DNA of 64,000 nt from an uncultured Pelagibacteraceae bacterium (lineage in GTDB: Bacteria; Pseudomonadota; Alphaproteobacteria; Pelagibacterales; Pelagibacteraceae): contig CACIPQ010000004.1 of the NCBI GenBank assembly GCA_902588585.1, positions 1-64,000 on the forward strand, in the 5' to 3' direction. This document shows positions 41,330 through 49,971 of this stretch, one piece after another. The notes beneath the pieces are model-generated. The model saw nothing but the letters and a program-made list of their open reading frames with translations, did not search any database and was not told the DNA's origin. Every line of letters starts with the position of its first letter. Position 1 is the stretch's first letter. A program made the translations under genes and the position numbers.

Positions 41330-42574
41330 TTATCTATCTGTTTTGTATTTTCTTTCTAAACTAATACTATATCTGCTCATAGCGTAACATATTATCCAGA
41401 AAACAAAACCCGCAAAAACATAACCTTCAGCAGCAAATCCAAGCCATTTAGGATTTGTTTTCGCCATATCAATCATTCCTATTAATTCAAGAAGTCCTAC
41501 AACTAAAATTAAAGGTGTATCTTTTACTAAAGCCAAAAAGGTATTTGCAATACCTGGGATTACAAGTTTTAAAGCTTGAGGCATTATAATCAAAAGATGC
41601 ATCCTCCAGTATCCCATCCCTAAAGATTTTCCAGCATCATACTGTCCCCTTGGTAAAGCTTGAAGTCCTCCACGCACTACCTCAGCCATATATGCGGACT
41701 CAAAAAGTGTGATTGCTATAATAACTCTTACAAGTTTATCCATGTAAGTGTCCTCAGGTAAAAACATTGGAAACATTACTGATGCCATAAATAAAACTGT
41801 AATTAATGGAACTCCTCTCCAGAATTCTATAAAACCAATTGATGCATATTTTATTACCGGATATGAAGATCTTCTTCCTAGAGCTAAAAATAAACCAACA
41901 GGAAAACAAAAAGTTAAGGCAAATATTGAAATTATAAAAGTAAGAGCTAAGCCGCCCCACGCATTTGTTTCAACCCATTCAAGACCAAAATTGCCTCCTG
42001 AAATTAGAGAGATCATTATAAACGGATAAACAAAAATTAAAAAAATTAGCACATAATTTTTGATTTTTGCTGAAACAAAAAAGGCTAGTCCTACAATTAA
42101 TATTAAACCTATAAATGCAGCATTAATTCTCCAAATTTCATTAATTGGATACAGTCCGTACATCAGTCTTTCAAACCACACGTTTATGAATACCCAACAA
42201 GCACCATCACCAGTGCAATCTTCTTTTTTTGAGCCTATAAAAGTTGCATCAAAAAAAAGCCAATCTAGTATCGGCGGTATAGACTTAATTAAAAGAAAAA
42301 TTGCAAATATTGATAAAATAGCATTAAACCAATTTGAATTAATATTTTTATTTAAAATATCTAGAATCTTGATTCCGCTAAATTCTATTCTAATCAGATG
42401 TAAGCCATAAAAACATAAAACTAAAGGTATAAAAAAACTGATCCAAATTGGAAAAAATTCAAAAATGTTAAAAGTTACATCTGCAATACCTAAAATAAAA
42501 AATGCGGCTCCTAGAGAAACATAGACATGCAAACTTTCTCTATTTGGTTTCAAAAGTGATAAATTTTTAATCAT
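41330..42574 (-). CDS. aapM: General L-amino-acid ABC transporter permease
   Basis: HisM-type permease: [49 protein letters not shown]. Confidence 0.9.
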   Translation of the reverse strand: MIKNLSLLKPNRESLHVYVSLGAAFFILGIADVTFNIFEFFPIWISFFIPLVLCFYGLHLIRIEFSGIKILDILNKNINSNWFNAILSIFAIFLLIKSIPPILDWLFFDATFIGSKKEDCTGDGACWVFINVWFERLMYGLYPINEIWRINAAFIGLILIVGLAFFVSAKIKNYVLIFLIFVYPFIMISLISGGNFGLEWVETNAWGGLALTFIISIFALTFCFPVGLFLALGRRSSYPVIKYASIGFIEFWRGVPLITVLFMASVMFPMFLPEDTYMDKLVRVIIAITLFESAYMAEVVRGGLQALPRGQYDAGKSLGMGYWRMHLLIIMPQALKLVIPGIANTFLALVKDTPLILVVGLLELIGMIDMAKTNPKWLGFAAEGYVFAGFVFWIICYAMSRYSISLERKYKTDR

Positions 42575-43767
42575 TTTTCTTTAATTGCTATTTTTTTGTT
42601 ATACCAATTCATGAAGATCGAGATTGCTATGCTTAGTGATAAATACGTAAGCATTGTTATTGAGACTATTTCTATAGCCCTACCCGTTTGCATCATTGCT
42701 GTACCAGCAAAAACTAATACAAGATCGGGATAAGCAATTGCGGCAGCCAATGAAGAATTTTTAGTTAAATTAAGATATTGGTTTGTTGTTGGAGGAATTA
42801 TGATCCTTAATGCTTGGGGCATAATAACCAATTTTAACACCTGGCCTGGTGTTAGACCTATAGATGCTGCAGCTTCTTTTTGACCTTTGCCAACACCCAT
42901 TATTCCAGCTCTAACACATTCTGCTATAAAAGTTGCTGTGTACAATGATAATGCCAGTGCTAAAGCCATTAATTCTGGGATAATATTAATACCGCCTTTA
43001 AAATTAAAGATTGTCTCTGACTGCTGTACAAGTAAAGGAGTCTCTAATTCGACGCTCACTCCACCTAAAAGGCTTGCTACAAGAGGCAAAATTACTAATA
43101 AAGCTATTGAAATAAAAAATACAGGTATTCTTTGTCCTGTCGCTTCTTGTTTTCTTTTTCCATAAATATAAATAAAAACTATCGATACAATAGCTGCAAC
43201 GAAAGAATAAAACACAACAGGAAAATTGGTCCAAACAAATTTTGGAATAAAAAAACCTTTAATAGTTAAAAAAGATACATCAAAAAAAGTGATTGCCTCA
43301 TTAGGTAAAGGTAAAGCTCTTAAAGCAGCAAAATACCAAAAAAATATTTGCAAAAGCAAAGGTATATTTCTGAAAATTTCCACATAGATTTCAGCCAACT
43401 TTGCTATTAAATAATTTGAAGATAATCTAGAAATTCCAACAATAACACCTAATACAGTAGCAAAAAATATACCTACAGCTGAGACTAAAAGAGTGTTTAA
43501 AAGACCAACTAAATAAGCTTTAGCGTAAGAATGAGAGCCATCGTAATCAATTAATGAAAACTGTATATCAAATGAAGATTCTTGACTTAAAAAACCAAAT
43601 CCAAAATCAATTCCTCTGGTATCCATATTGGTTTGAGCATTGAATGTAAAAAATCCAATTATAAAAATTATCGCAAAAAGTGTAACAGCTTGAGGTAGAA
43701 AATTGCTAAGTTTTGGGTTATTATCCAAAAAATTACCAAGACCTAAATTAAAATTTTTAATTTTCAT
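42571..43767 (-). CDS. aapQ: General L-amino-acid ABC transporter permease
   Basis: EIFRNIPLLLQIFFWYFA, AECVRAGIMGVGKGQKEAAASIGLTPGQVLKLVIMPQALRIIIPPTTNQYLNL. Confidence 0.9.
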   Translation of the reverse strand: MKIKNFNLGLGNFLDNNPKLSNFLPQAVTLFAIIFIIGFFTFNAQTNMDTRGIDFGFGFLSQESSFDIQFSLIDYDGSHSYAKAYLVGLLNTLLVSAVGIFFATVLGVIVGISRLSSNYLIAKLAEIYVEIFRNIPLLLQIFFWYFAALRALPLPNEAITFFDVSFLTIKGFFIPKFVWTNFPVVFYSFVAAIVSIVFIYIYGKRKQEATGQRIPVFFISIALLVILPLVASLLGGVSVELETPLLVQQSETIFNFKGGINIIPELMALALALSLYTATFIAECVRAGIMGVGKGQKEAAASIGLTPGQVLKLVIMPQALRIIIPPTTNQYLNLTKNSSLAAAIAYPDLVLVFAGTAMMQTGRAIEIVSITMLTYLSLSIAISIFMNWYNKKIAIKEK

Positions 43768-43780
43768 TTGTATTCACAAT

Positions 43781-43811
43781 AAAAAAAAGGGCCAGAAAAA
43801 TCTAGCCCTTT
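43781..43811 (-). terminator. Rho-independent terminator/attenuator after aapJ
   Basis: Minus strand AAAGGGCTAGA-TTTT-TCTGGCCCTTT (11 bp, one G-U) followed by a T-run, in the aapJ-aapQ gap. Confidence 0.9.
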
Positions 43812-43836
43812 CTTTTTAAATAAAAGTTATCCGCAA

Positions 43837-44877
43837 TTATCTAGCTGGCGGAACGTAAAGAATACCACCTTTTGTCCAAAGTTGATTTGGACCTCTGTCA
43901 GGTAATATACCAGTGTCAGCTATATTACGTTTATAGCTTTCACCATAGTTACCGACTTGTTTGATGATTCTTAAGCTCCAGTCATTGTCTAGACCAAACG
44001 CTGCACCAAGTTCACCTTCAGCTCCAACCAATCTTTTGATTGCTGGATTTTCTGAAGATTTCATGCTGTCAGCATTAGCTGAAGTAATTCCATACTCCTC
44101 TGCTTCGATCATAACGTTTAATGACCATCTAACAATATCTTCCCAAACTGAATCCCCTTGTCTTACAACAGGACCTAGTGGTTCTTTTGATATTGTTTCA
44201 GGTAATACTATGTGATCGTCTGGTTTGCTCAACTTAGTTCTTTGAGCAGCTAAACCAGATTTGTCAGTTGTGTATGTATCACATCTTCCTGCATCATATG
44301 CAGCAACAACTTCATCTGCTTTTTCAAAAGCAACAGGCTCATATTTAATTCCTTTAGAATTAAAAAAGTCTCTCATGTTAAGCTCTGTTGTTGTACCAAT
44401 GTTAGTACAAGCAGAGATACCGCTTTTAAATTGACTTGTAGATGTTATGCCAGAACCTTTTCTGACCATAAAACCTTGACCATCATAAAAGTTTACACCA
44501 ACAAAAGTTAAACCAATGTCAGCATCTCGTGATAGTGTCCAAGTAGTATTTCTTGATAAGACATCAATCTCACCAGAAGTTAATGCAGTAAATCTTTCTT
44601 TAGCACTTAAAGGATAGAATTTAACTTTTCCTGAATCTCCAAGTGTAGCAGCCGCAACTGCTCTACATACATCAACGTCAACACCAGACCAATTTCCTGA
44701 CGCATCAGCATTAGAAAATCCTGGTAGACCTTGTGAAACTCCACATCTTACGTAACCCATCTTCTGAGTTTTTTTAAGAGTTTTTGATTTTTTTGCAGCC
44801 ATTGCACCAGTTTCGAAACTTACTAGTAATGCAATTGAAGTCAGCAAATAAACCAAAGTTTTTAATGTTTTTAGCAT
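43837..44877 (-). CDS. aapJ: General L-amino-acid ABC transporter substrate-binding protein
   Basis: MGYVRCGVSQGLPGFSNADASGNWSGVDVDVCRAVAAATLGD typical of AapJ; signal peptide. Confidence 0.95.
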   Translation of the reverse strand: MLKTLKTLVYLLTSIALLVSFETGAMAAKKSKTLKKTQKMGYVRCGVSQGLPGFSNADASGNWSGVDVDVCRAVAAATLGDSGKVKFYPLSAKERFTALTSGEIDVLSRNTTWTLSRDADIGLTFVGVNFYDGQGFMVRKGSGITSTSQFKSGISACTNIGTTTELNMRDFFNSKGIKYEPVAFEKADEVVAAYDAGRCDTYTTDKSGLAAQRTKLSKPDDHIVLPETISKEPLGPVVRQGDSVWEDIVRWSLNVMIEAEEYGITSANADSMKSSENPAIKRLVGAEGELGAAFGLDNDWSLRIIKQVGNYGESYKRNIADTGILPDRGPNQLWTKGGILYVPPAR

Positions 44878-44894
44878 TATTTATCCCCTTCTTT

Positions 44895-44970
44895 TTATTG
44901 TTAACAATAAATTACAAGTTATGTAATTTCGAAGTAGTATCTTTTATTAAACATCTATGATCAAGATGTT
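44895..44970. promoter_or_regulatory. Cluster of three dyad-symmetric elements upstream of aapJ
   Basis: TTATTGTTAACAATAA (44895-44910, perfect 16-bp palindrome); ATTAC-N7-GTAAT (44911-44927); AACATC-N9-GATGTT (44950-44970). Confidence 0.5.
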
Positions 44971-45071
44971 ATGATGTAGAAGCACCAAGTTTGAACAGGC
45001 AATATAACACTTAATATAGTGAGGTTTTTTAAATTAATACAATATTATGATTTGTTCAATTTTTAGGTTAT

Positions 45072-45148
45072 TGGCGCGCCCTGGAGGATTCGAACCTCCG
45101 ACCCTCGGTTTAGAAAACCGATGCTCTATCCAGCTGAGCTAAGGGCGC
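45072..45148 (-). tRNA. tRNA-Arg (anticodon TCT)
   Basis: Reverse complement GCGCCCTTAGCTCAGCTGGATAGAGCATCGGTTTTCTAAACCGAGGGTCGGAGGTTCGAATCCTCCAGGGCGCGCCA; anticodon loop TTCTAAA; CCA encoded. Confidence 0.96.
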
Positions 45149-45183
45149 AACTAAAAAACTTTTTTAGCACTTTTTTAATAGAA

Positions 45184-46242
45184 TTAAAAGCAAACTAAAT
45201 GATCAACATAAATTGGTGTTTTAATTCCAAACTTATCCTTGATCTTATGTTGATGTTCGTGATGAGAATGAACAAATACTGGTATAGTTTGATTTCCTTT
45301 TGTTTTAAGTGTGTAAATAAAATTTGTTCCTCTAAATTTTCTATCTACTACCTCCAATATCAAATTGCTTTTATCATCATGCTCTAAATCTTCAGGTTGT
45401 ATTAAAAGTTTAACGGATGACCCAATAGATTGCTTTTTAACGAATTTACCTTTTATTGTACCCAATTCATGATTTTTTAAAGTGTCATTTCCTGTAACTT
45501 GAGCATCAATCAAGATTCCTCTATTTAGAAACTTAACAACATCAATGGAATTGGGATAATGATAAATATTATAAGGTATATCAAATTGTTTTAATGACTG
45601 ATCTAGTATAATTCCGCATTTGTCAGCCAAATAAAAAGCTTCGTATGAATCGTGTGTAACTACAATAGTTGTAATATTTAATTCTTTTAAAAGATCTTTT
45701 ATTCTTTTTTGTAATTCATCTTTTAAACTTTGGTCAATATTAGAAAATGGTTCATCCAATAAAAGGAGATCGGGTTTAGACATTAATGATCTAGCTAAAG
45801 AAACTCTTTGTGCTTCACCAGCACTTATTTCATGTGGGTATTTTTCTTTTAAATCCTCCAAGTGCAAAATCTTTATTAGATCATTGTCTGAATAACGAAA
45901 TTTTGAATTTTTATTTCTTTTAGAACCAATGTTTATATTGTCAAGCACATTGTAATGAGGAAATAATGAATTGTCCTGAAAACATAATGCTATATTTCTT
46001 TTTTCAGGTTCTAAATTATAATCTTCTGAAGAAATAGTTTTTCCTTTTAGTTTTATTTTTCCAGTTTGTAAATTTTGAAGACCGGCTATAGTTCTTAGCA
46101 TTGTTGTTTTACCAATTCCAGATGGTCCTAAAAGACAAACAATTTCACCTTCTTTTTTTATTGTTAATGAAACATTATTAACTTTGTTTTTTGTACTAGC
46201 AGCAAAAGTTGCATTATCAATTTCAAGAAAATTTGAGCTCAT
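45184..46242 (-). CDS. fbpC: Iron(III) ABC transporter ATPase
   Basis: LGPSGIGKTTMLRTIAGLQ, ISAGEAQRVSLARSLMSKPDLLLLDEPFSNID; C-terminal TOBE-like region. Confidence 0.9.
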   Translation of the reverse strand: MSSNFLEIDNATFAASTKNKVNNVSLTIKKEGEIVCLLGPSGIGKTTMLRTIAGLQNLQTGKIKLKGKTISSEDYNLEPEKRNIALCFQDNSLFPHYNVLDNINIGSKRNKNSKFRYSDNDLIKILHLEDLKEKYPHEISAGEAQRVSLARSLMSKPDLLLLDEPFSNIDQSLKDELQKRIKDLLKELNITTIVVTHDSYEAFYLADKCGIILDQSLKQFDIPYNIYHYPNSIDVVKFLNRGILIDAQVTGNDTLKNHELGTIKGKFVKKQSIGSSVKLLIQPEDLEHDDKSNLILEVVDRKFRGTNFIYTLKTKGNQTIPVFVHSHHEHQHKIKDKFGIKTPIYVDHLVCF

Positions 46243-46263
46243 AAGCTTTATTCTAATATAGCT

Positions 46264-47880
46264 TTATTTGTCTGAAAGTATATATCTAGAGGCAAATAAT
46301 ATAAATAGGCTTGCCCACATTATTAAACATAACGAAGGAAATGCAGCTGCTTCTAATAGATCTTGAGCAGCATATGAATATGCTTTTGTTGCAAAGGTTT
46401 CAAAATTAAAAGGACGAAGTATCAATGTAATAGGAAGTTCTTTAATAATTTCTATTGCAATCAAAACACCAACAAGAAAAACACTACTTTTTAGATATGG
46501 CACATGTATCCTTGTAAATGTTTTAAACTTCGAGTACCCAAGTAGATAAGCGCTGTCATCAATTGATTGATTTATTTTTAAGTAGCCAGATCTAATTCCG
46601 TTAAATGACAATGAAAAAAATCTAACAAAGTAAGCAAGAACAAGTCCGATCACTGATCCAATAAATAAAGGCTTGAAGCTAGCAAAACCAAATGCTGAAG
46701 TAAAAGTATCGCTAAGCCAAGATATAAAGGTGATAAAAGCAACAGCTAATATAACTCCCGGTATTGCATATCCTGATATAGAAAAAGCAGATAAATAGTT
46801 TAACAATTTACTTTTAGATACCCTGTTCCCATAATTTGATAAAAAAGAAAATACGATGAGACAAACACTTGATAAAAAAACAAGTAAAAGCGTGTTAAAA
46901 TTAAGTGACCACAAATCAATATCTTGGAAATACTTTGGAAACTTTATTGTCCAATAACTCATTTGAAATACAGGAAACAGAAAACTACAAAAAAACAGCA
47001 TAGAACAAAAAGTAAAAGCTAACGCAGATTTTTTTCCTTTTAATTCAATTTTAGGAATACTTTTAAATCCTCTGGATGGTTGGTGATATTTAGCACTTTT
47101 TCTTGAATAATTTTCAATTATAAACAAAATTAAAATAAAAAATAATAGCATGAATGAAAGCTGATTTGCCGTAGAAAGATCATCAAAGGAAATCCAGGAA
47201 TTATATATTGCCGTTGTTAATGTAGAAATGCTAAAAAAAGATACTGTTCCAAAATCTGACACTGCTTCCATGGCTACTAAAGACAACCCTGCAACAATTG
47301 CTGGCCTTGCAGATGGTAAAATAATTTTAAAAAAACTACGTTTTGTAGAAAAGCCTAAATTTTTTCCAACTTCTATTAAATTATGTGATTGATATAAAAA
47401 AGATGCTCTTGTTAATACATAAACATAACCAAAAAGTGAAAATGATATTGAAAATATTGACCCAATAAGTCCATCAAATTTAGGTATGTATTGATTATAT
47501 TCTGAGTCTCCAAATAAAAAAGTTAATATTGAAAATGCAGTACCATAATTTTCAAAAAAGGCTGTTAACGAATAAGCGTATATATAACCTGGTACAGCAA
47601 AAGATAAAATTAAAGCCCATTTAAAAAAATTTACTCCAGTAAAATTATAGAAAGATACAAAATATGCTGATGTAACACCAAAAATGAAAGTTAAAAATAA
47701 AACACCTACTAAAATAAAAAATGAATTACTGATGTATTCTAGAAGAAATGTATTTTTTAATAACGTTAAATATTCGCTTCTTGTGTCAAAAAAACTAAAA
47801 AAAATTGTGATAATAGGTATAGCTACCAACAAAGGTACTATCAATGAACTAAAATACCAAAAATTTATTCTACTGTTCAA
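46264..47880 (-). CDS. fbpB: Iron(III) ABC transporter permease, fused dual domain
   Basis: Two permease domains, each with an EAA-like loop (EVGKNLGFSTKRSFFKIILPSARPAI; DSAYLLGYSKFKTFTRIHVPYLKSS); TTG start at 47880 with SD AGAGGAGG. Confidence 0.88.
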   Translation of the reverse strand: MNSRINFWYFSSLIVPLLVAIPIITIFFSFFDTRSEYLTLLKNTFLLEYISNSFFILVGVLFLTFIFGVTSAYFVSFYNFTGVNFFKWALILSFAVPGYIYAYSLTAFFENYGTAFSILTFLFGDSEYNQYIPKFDGLIGSIFSISFSLFGYVYVLTRASFLYQSHNLIEVGKNLGFSTKRSFFKIILPSARPAIVAGLSLVAMEAVSDFGTVSFFSISTLTTAIYNSWISFDDLSTANQLSFMLLFFILILFIIENYSRKSAKYHQPSRGFKSIPKIELKGKKSALAFTFCSMLFFCSFLFPVFQMSYWTIKFPKYFQDIDLWSLNFNTLLLVFLSSVCLIVFSFLSNYGNRVSKSKLLNYLSAFSISGYAIPGVILAVAFITFISWLSDTFTSAFGFASFKPLFIGSVIGLVLAYFVRFFSLSFNGIRSGYLKINQSIDDSAYLLGYSKFKTFTRIHVPYLKSSVFLVGVLIAIEIIKELPITLILRPFNFETFATKAYSYAAQDLLEAAAFPSLCLIMWASLFILFASRYILSDK

Positions 47881-47926
47881 CTCTCCTCCTCTAATTTAGT
47901 CCCCAGAGGAGGCCGGGGACTAAATT
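47881..47926 (-). promoter_or_regulatory. Candidate bistable RNA element sequestering the fbpB Shine-Dalgarno
   Basis: Minus strand AATTTAGTCCCC-GGCCTCCTCT-GGGGACTAAATT-AGAGGAGGAGAG-TTG. The 12-bp perfect stem competes with an 8-bp CCUCCUCU/AGAGGAGG pairing over the fbpB SD. Confidence 0.65.
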
Positions 47927-47937
47927 GTTCTTGTATG

Positions 47938-48954
47938 TTAATTCCAACCAGCTTCGGTCATTATTTTCAATGCCTTAGCTTGAAGTTTACCATACGAAGA
48001 AACTTTTGTTTTAAGATCTTGTTTGAAACCTAAACCAAACTGAGAAATTAATTTATTTGGTTCAACTCCATCAATCATAGAGTATTCAAACGTATTGTTA
48101 ACAATGTGCTTTTGCGCTTCTGGAGTTAATAAAAACTCAAGAAGTTTAATAGCATTAGCTTTGTTTGGAGCATGTTTTAAAATTCCTCCACCGCTAATAT
48201 TCATGTGCGTTCCTCTTCCATCCTGATTAGGAAAGAAAGGTTTCACTTTTTTTGCCGCCGCTTGTTGTTCTGGACCTTTTTTTCCAGATAACATTAAAGC
48301 AATGTAATATGTATTAGCAACAGCCCAATCTGCTTCACCTGCTGCAACTGCTAAAATTTGTGCTCTATCATTTCCTTTTGCTTTTCTTGCAAAGTTAGAT
48401 ACCAAACCTTTTGCCCATGTTTCAGTATTTTTTGCTCCATTATTTTTGATTAAAGAAGCAACTAATGACTGATTATAAACATTGTTAGACTGTCTAATAA
48501 CAACTCTGCCTTTGTATTTAGGATCGGCTAAATCTTCATAAGTCATGTTCCATGAAGGATTTACAGTTTTTGGATTGTAATAAATTACACGAGCTCTTTT
48601 AGCTATACCTGTCCAATATGCACTTCTAAAATTAGCTGGGACAACTTTTTTAATTCCAGCAGAACTTGCTCCTTTTTGAAACATTCCTTGTGATTGAAAA
48701 GCGCCAAGTCTTCCTGCATCAGCAGTAATATAAAGATCACCTTTGCAATCTTTCCCTTCTTCCTTAATTCTTTTTTGTAAGGCTTTGTCTTTTCCAGATA
48801 CAATATTTACTTTAATTCCCGTTTTTGCTGTGAATTTTTTGTAAAGCTGAACATCTGAATCGTAATGTCTTGCGCTAAAAATATTTACTTCCTGCGCCAT
48901 TACAGAGGTAGAAATAAATAATAAGCCCAAAATGCTTAGTACTAGTTTTTTCAT
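47938..48954 (-). CDS. fbpA: Iron(III) ABC transporter substrate-binding protein
   Basis: MKKLVLSILGLLFISTSVMAQEVNIFSARHYDSDVQLYKKFTAKTGIKVN, FbpA family; start placed at 48954 (signal peptide and AAGGA-type SD) rather than 49038. Confidence 0.92.
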   Translation of the reverse strand: MKKLVLSILGLLFISTSVMAQEVNIFSARHYDSDVQLYKKFTAKTGIKVNIVSGKDKALQKRIKEEGKDCKGDLYITADAGRLGAFQSQGMFQKGASSAGIKKVVPANFRSAYWTGIAKRARVIYYNPKTVNPSWNMTYEDLADPKYKGRVVIRQSNNVYNQSLVASLIKNNGAKNTETWAKGLVSNFARKAKGNDRAQILAVAAGEADWAVANTYYIALMLSGKKGPEQQAAAKKVKPFFPNQDGRGTHMNISGGGILKHAPNKANAIKLLEFLLTPEAQKHIVNNTFEYSMIDGVEPNKLISQFGLGFKQDLKTKVSSYGKLQAKALKIMTEAGWN

Positions 48955-48988
48955 ATATTTTCCTTTCTTAAAATTTAATGCACTTATA

Positions 48989-49005
48989 TTGATAATGATT
49001 ATCAA
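48989..49005. promoter_or_regulatory. Fur-type iron box upstream of fbpA
   Basis: TTGATAATGATTATCAA: perfect 8-1-8 dyad matching the core of the Fur consensus GATAATGATAATCATTATC; ~35 bp upstream of the fbpA start. Confidence 0.8.
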
Positions 49006-49050
49006 TTTCAAGTTATTAGTAATGCTTCTCAATTGCAATAATGACGCAGG

Positions 49051-49971
49051 TTATGATTTTAATAAGAAAACAGCGAAGTATTTCTGGTTGTCTAGCCAAT
49101 ATTTTTTAACTTTCCATCCGGCTAAACGAGATAGCTGGCTGAACGATCTAGTTGTAAACTTGTTTGAAATCTCAACTTGTATATTTTCGTTTTTTTTTAA
49201 AAAAAACTTCTTCTTACCTAAAAAAAATGACTGATTGATTTTACTAACTAAAAAACCCTGAATACACTTTAAACGATCATTAAATATTCCTTTATAGTAA
49301 AAATTTTTAATATTTAAACCTGATTTAAAATTTCTGTTAATTATATTAATTAAATTTAAACTAAACTTTGAAGTATAGCCATTTTTATCATTATAAGCAT
49401 TTTCAAGGATTTGTTTATTTTTAATTAAATCAACACCAACAAATAAATAGTTTTTTTTTCCAATACTTTTTCTTATATTTTTTAAAAAGTTAATTTCTTT
49501 TTTATTATGAAAATTTCCAATTGAAGAGCCTAAAAAAAAGTAAATTTTTTTAGTTATTTTAAAATTCGGTATTTTAAATGGTTTTGAATAATCAATTTTA
49601 ATAGGTTTAACTTTAAGATTTGGATATTTTTTTTTTAAATTTGCCACAGATTTTTTTACAAAATCAACAGAAATATCTAGCGGAATATAATATTTAACTT
49701 TTTTATTGAGTAAAATTTTAATTTTATCTGCAGCACCACTACCTATTTCTACGAATGATAAATCTCCACTAAATAAAAAAGGTATTCTTTTAGAAAGTTT
49801 TTTTAATATTTCTTTTTCTTTTCTTGTTGGGTAATACTCTTTCTGTTGAGTAATTTTTTCAAAATATTTACTTCCTAATAAATCATAGTGGAATTTAGAA
49901 GGAATTGTCTTATTTTTTTTTGACAAACCTTCTTTTAATTCTTTTAAAAAGTTTTTTTTATCTTTTTTCAT
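49051..49971 (-). CDS. egtD: EgtD-like L-histidine N-alpha-methyltransferase (DUF2260)
   Basis: YDLLGSKYFEKITQQKEYYPTRKEKEIL, FVEIGSGAADK, YIPLDIS, FFLGSSIGNFH, AYNDKNGYTSKFSLNLINIINRNF. Confidence 0.85.
   Translation of the reverse strand: MKKDKKNFLKELKEGLSKKNKTIPSKFHYDLLGSKYFEKITQQKEYYPTRKEKEILKKLSKRIPFLFSGDLSFVEIGSGAADKIKILLNKKVKYYIPLDISVDFVKKSVANLKKKYPNLKVKPIKIDYSKPFKIPNFKITKKIYFFLGSSIGNFHNKKEINFLKNIRKSIGKKNYLFVGVDLIKNKQILENAYNDKNGYTSKFSLNLINIINRNFKSGLNIKNFYYKGIFNDRLKCIQGFLVSKINQSFFLGKKKFFLKKNENIQVEISNKFTTRSFSQLSRLAGWKVKKYWLDNQKYFAVFLLKS

Noticed and set aside
41748-44215. Plus-strand and other ORFs inside aapM, aapQ and aapJ
   Set aside because: Antisense shadows of conserved transporter genes.
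47881-47926. fbpA-fbpB hairpin as a plain rho-independent terminator
   Set aside because: No T-run follows the stem on the minus strand; the downstream sequence is the fbpB Shine-Dalgarno and start codon.
47881-47926. Full H-type pseudoknot using both helices at once
   Set aside because: There is no linker to span the 12-bp stem, so the helices are more plausibly alternatives than simultaneous.
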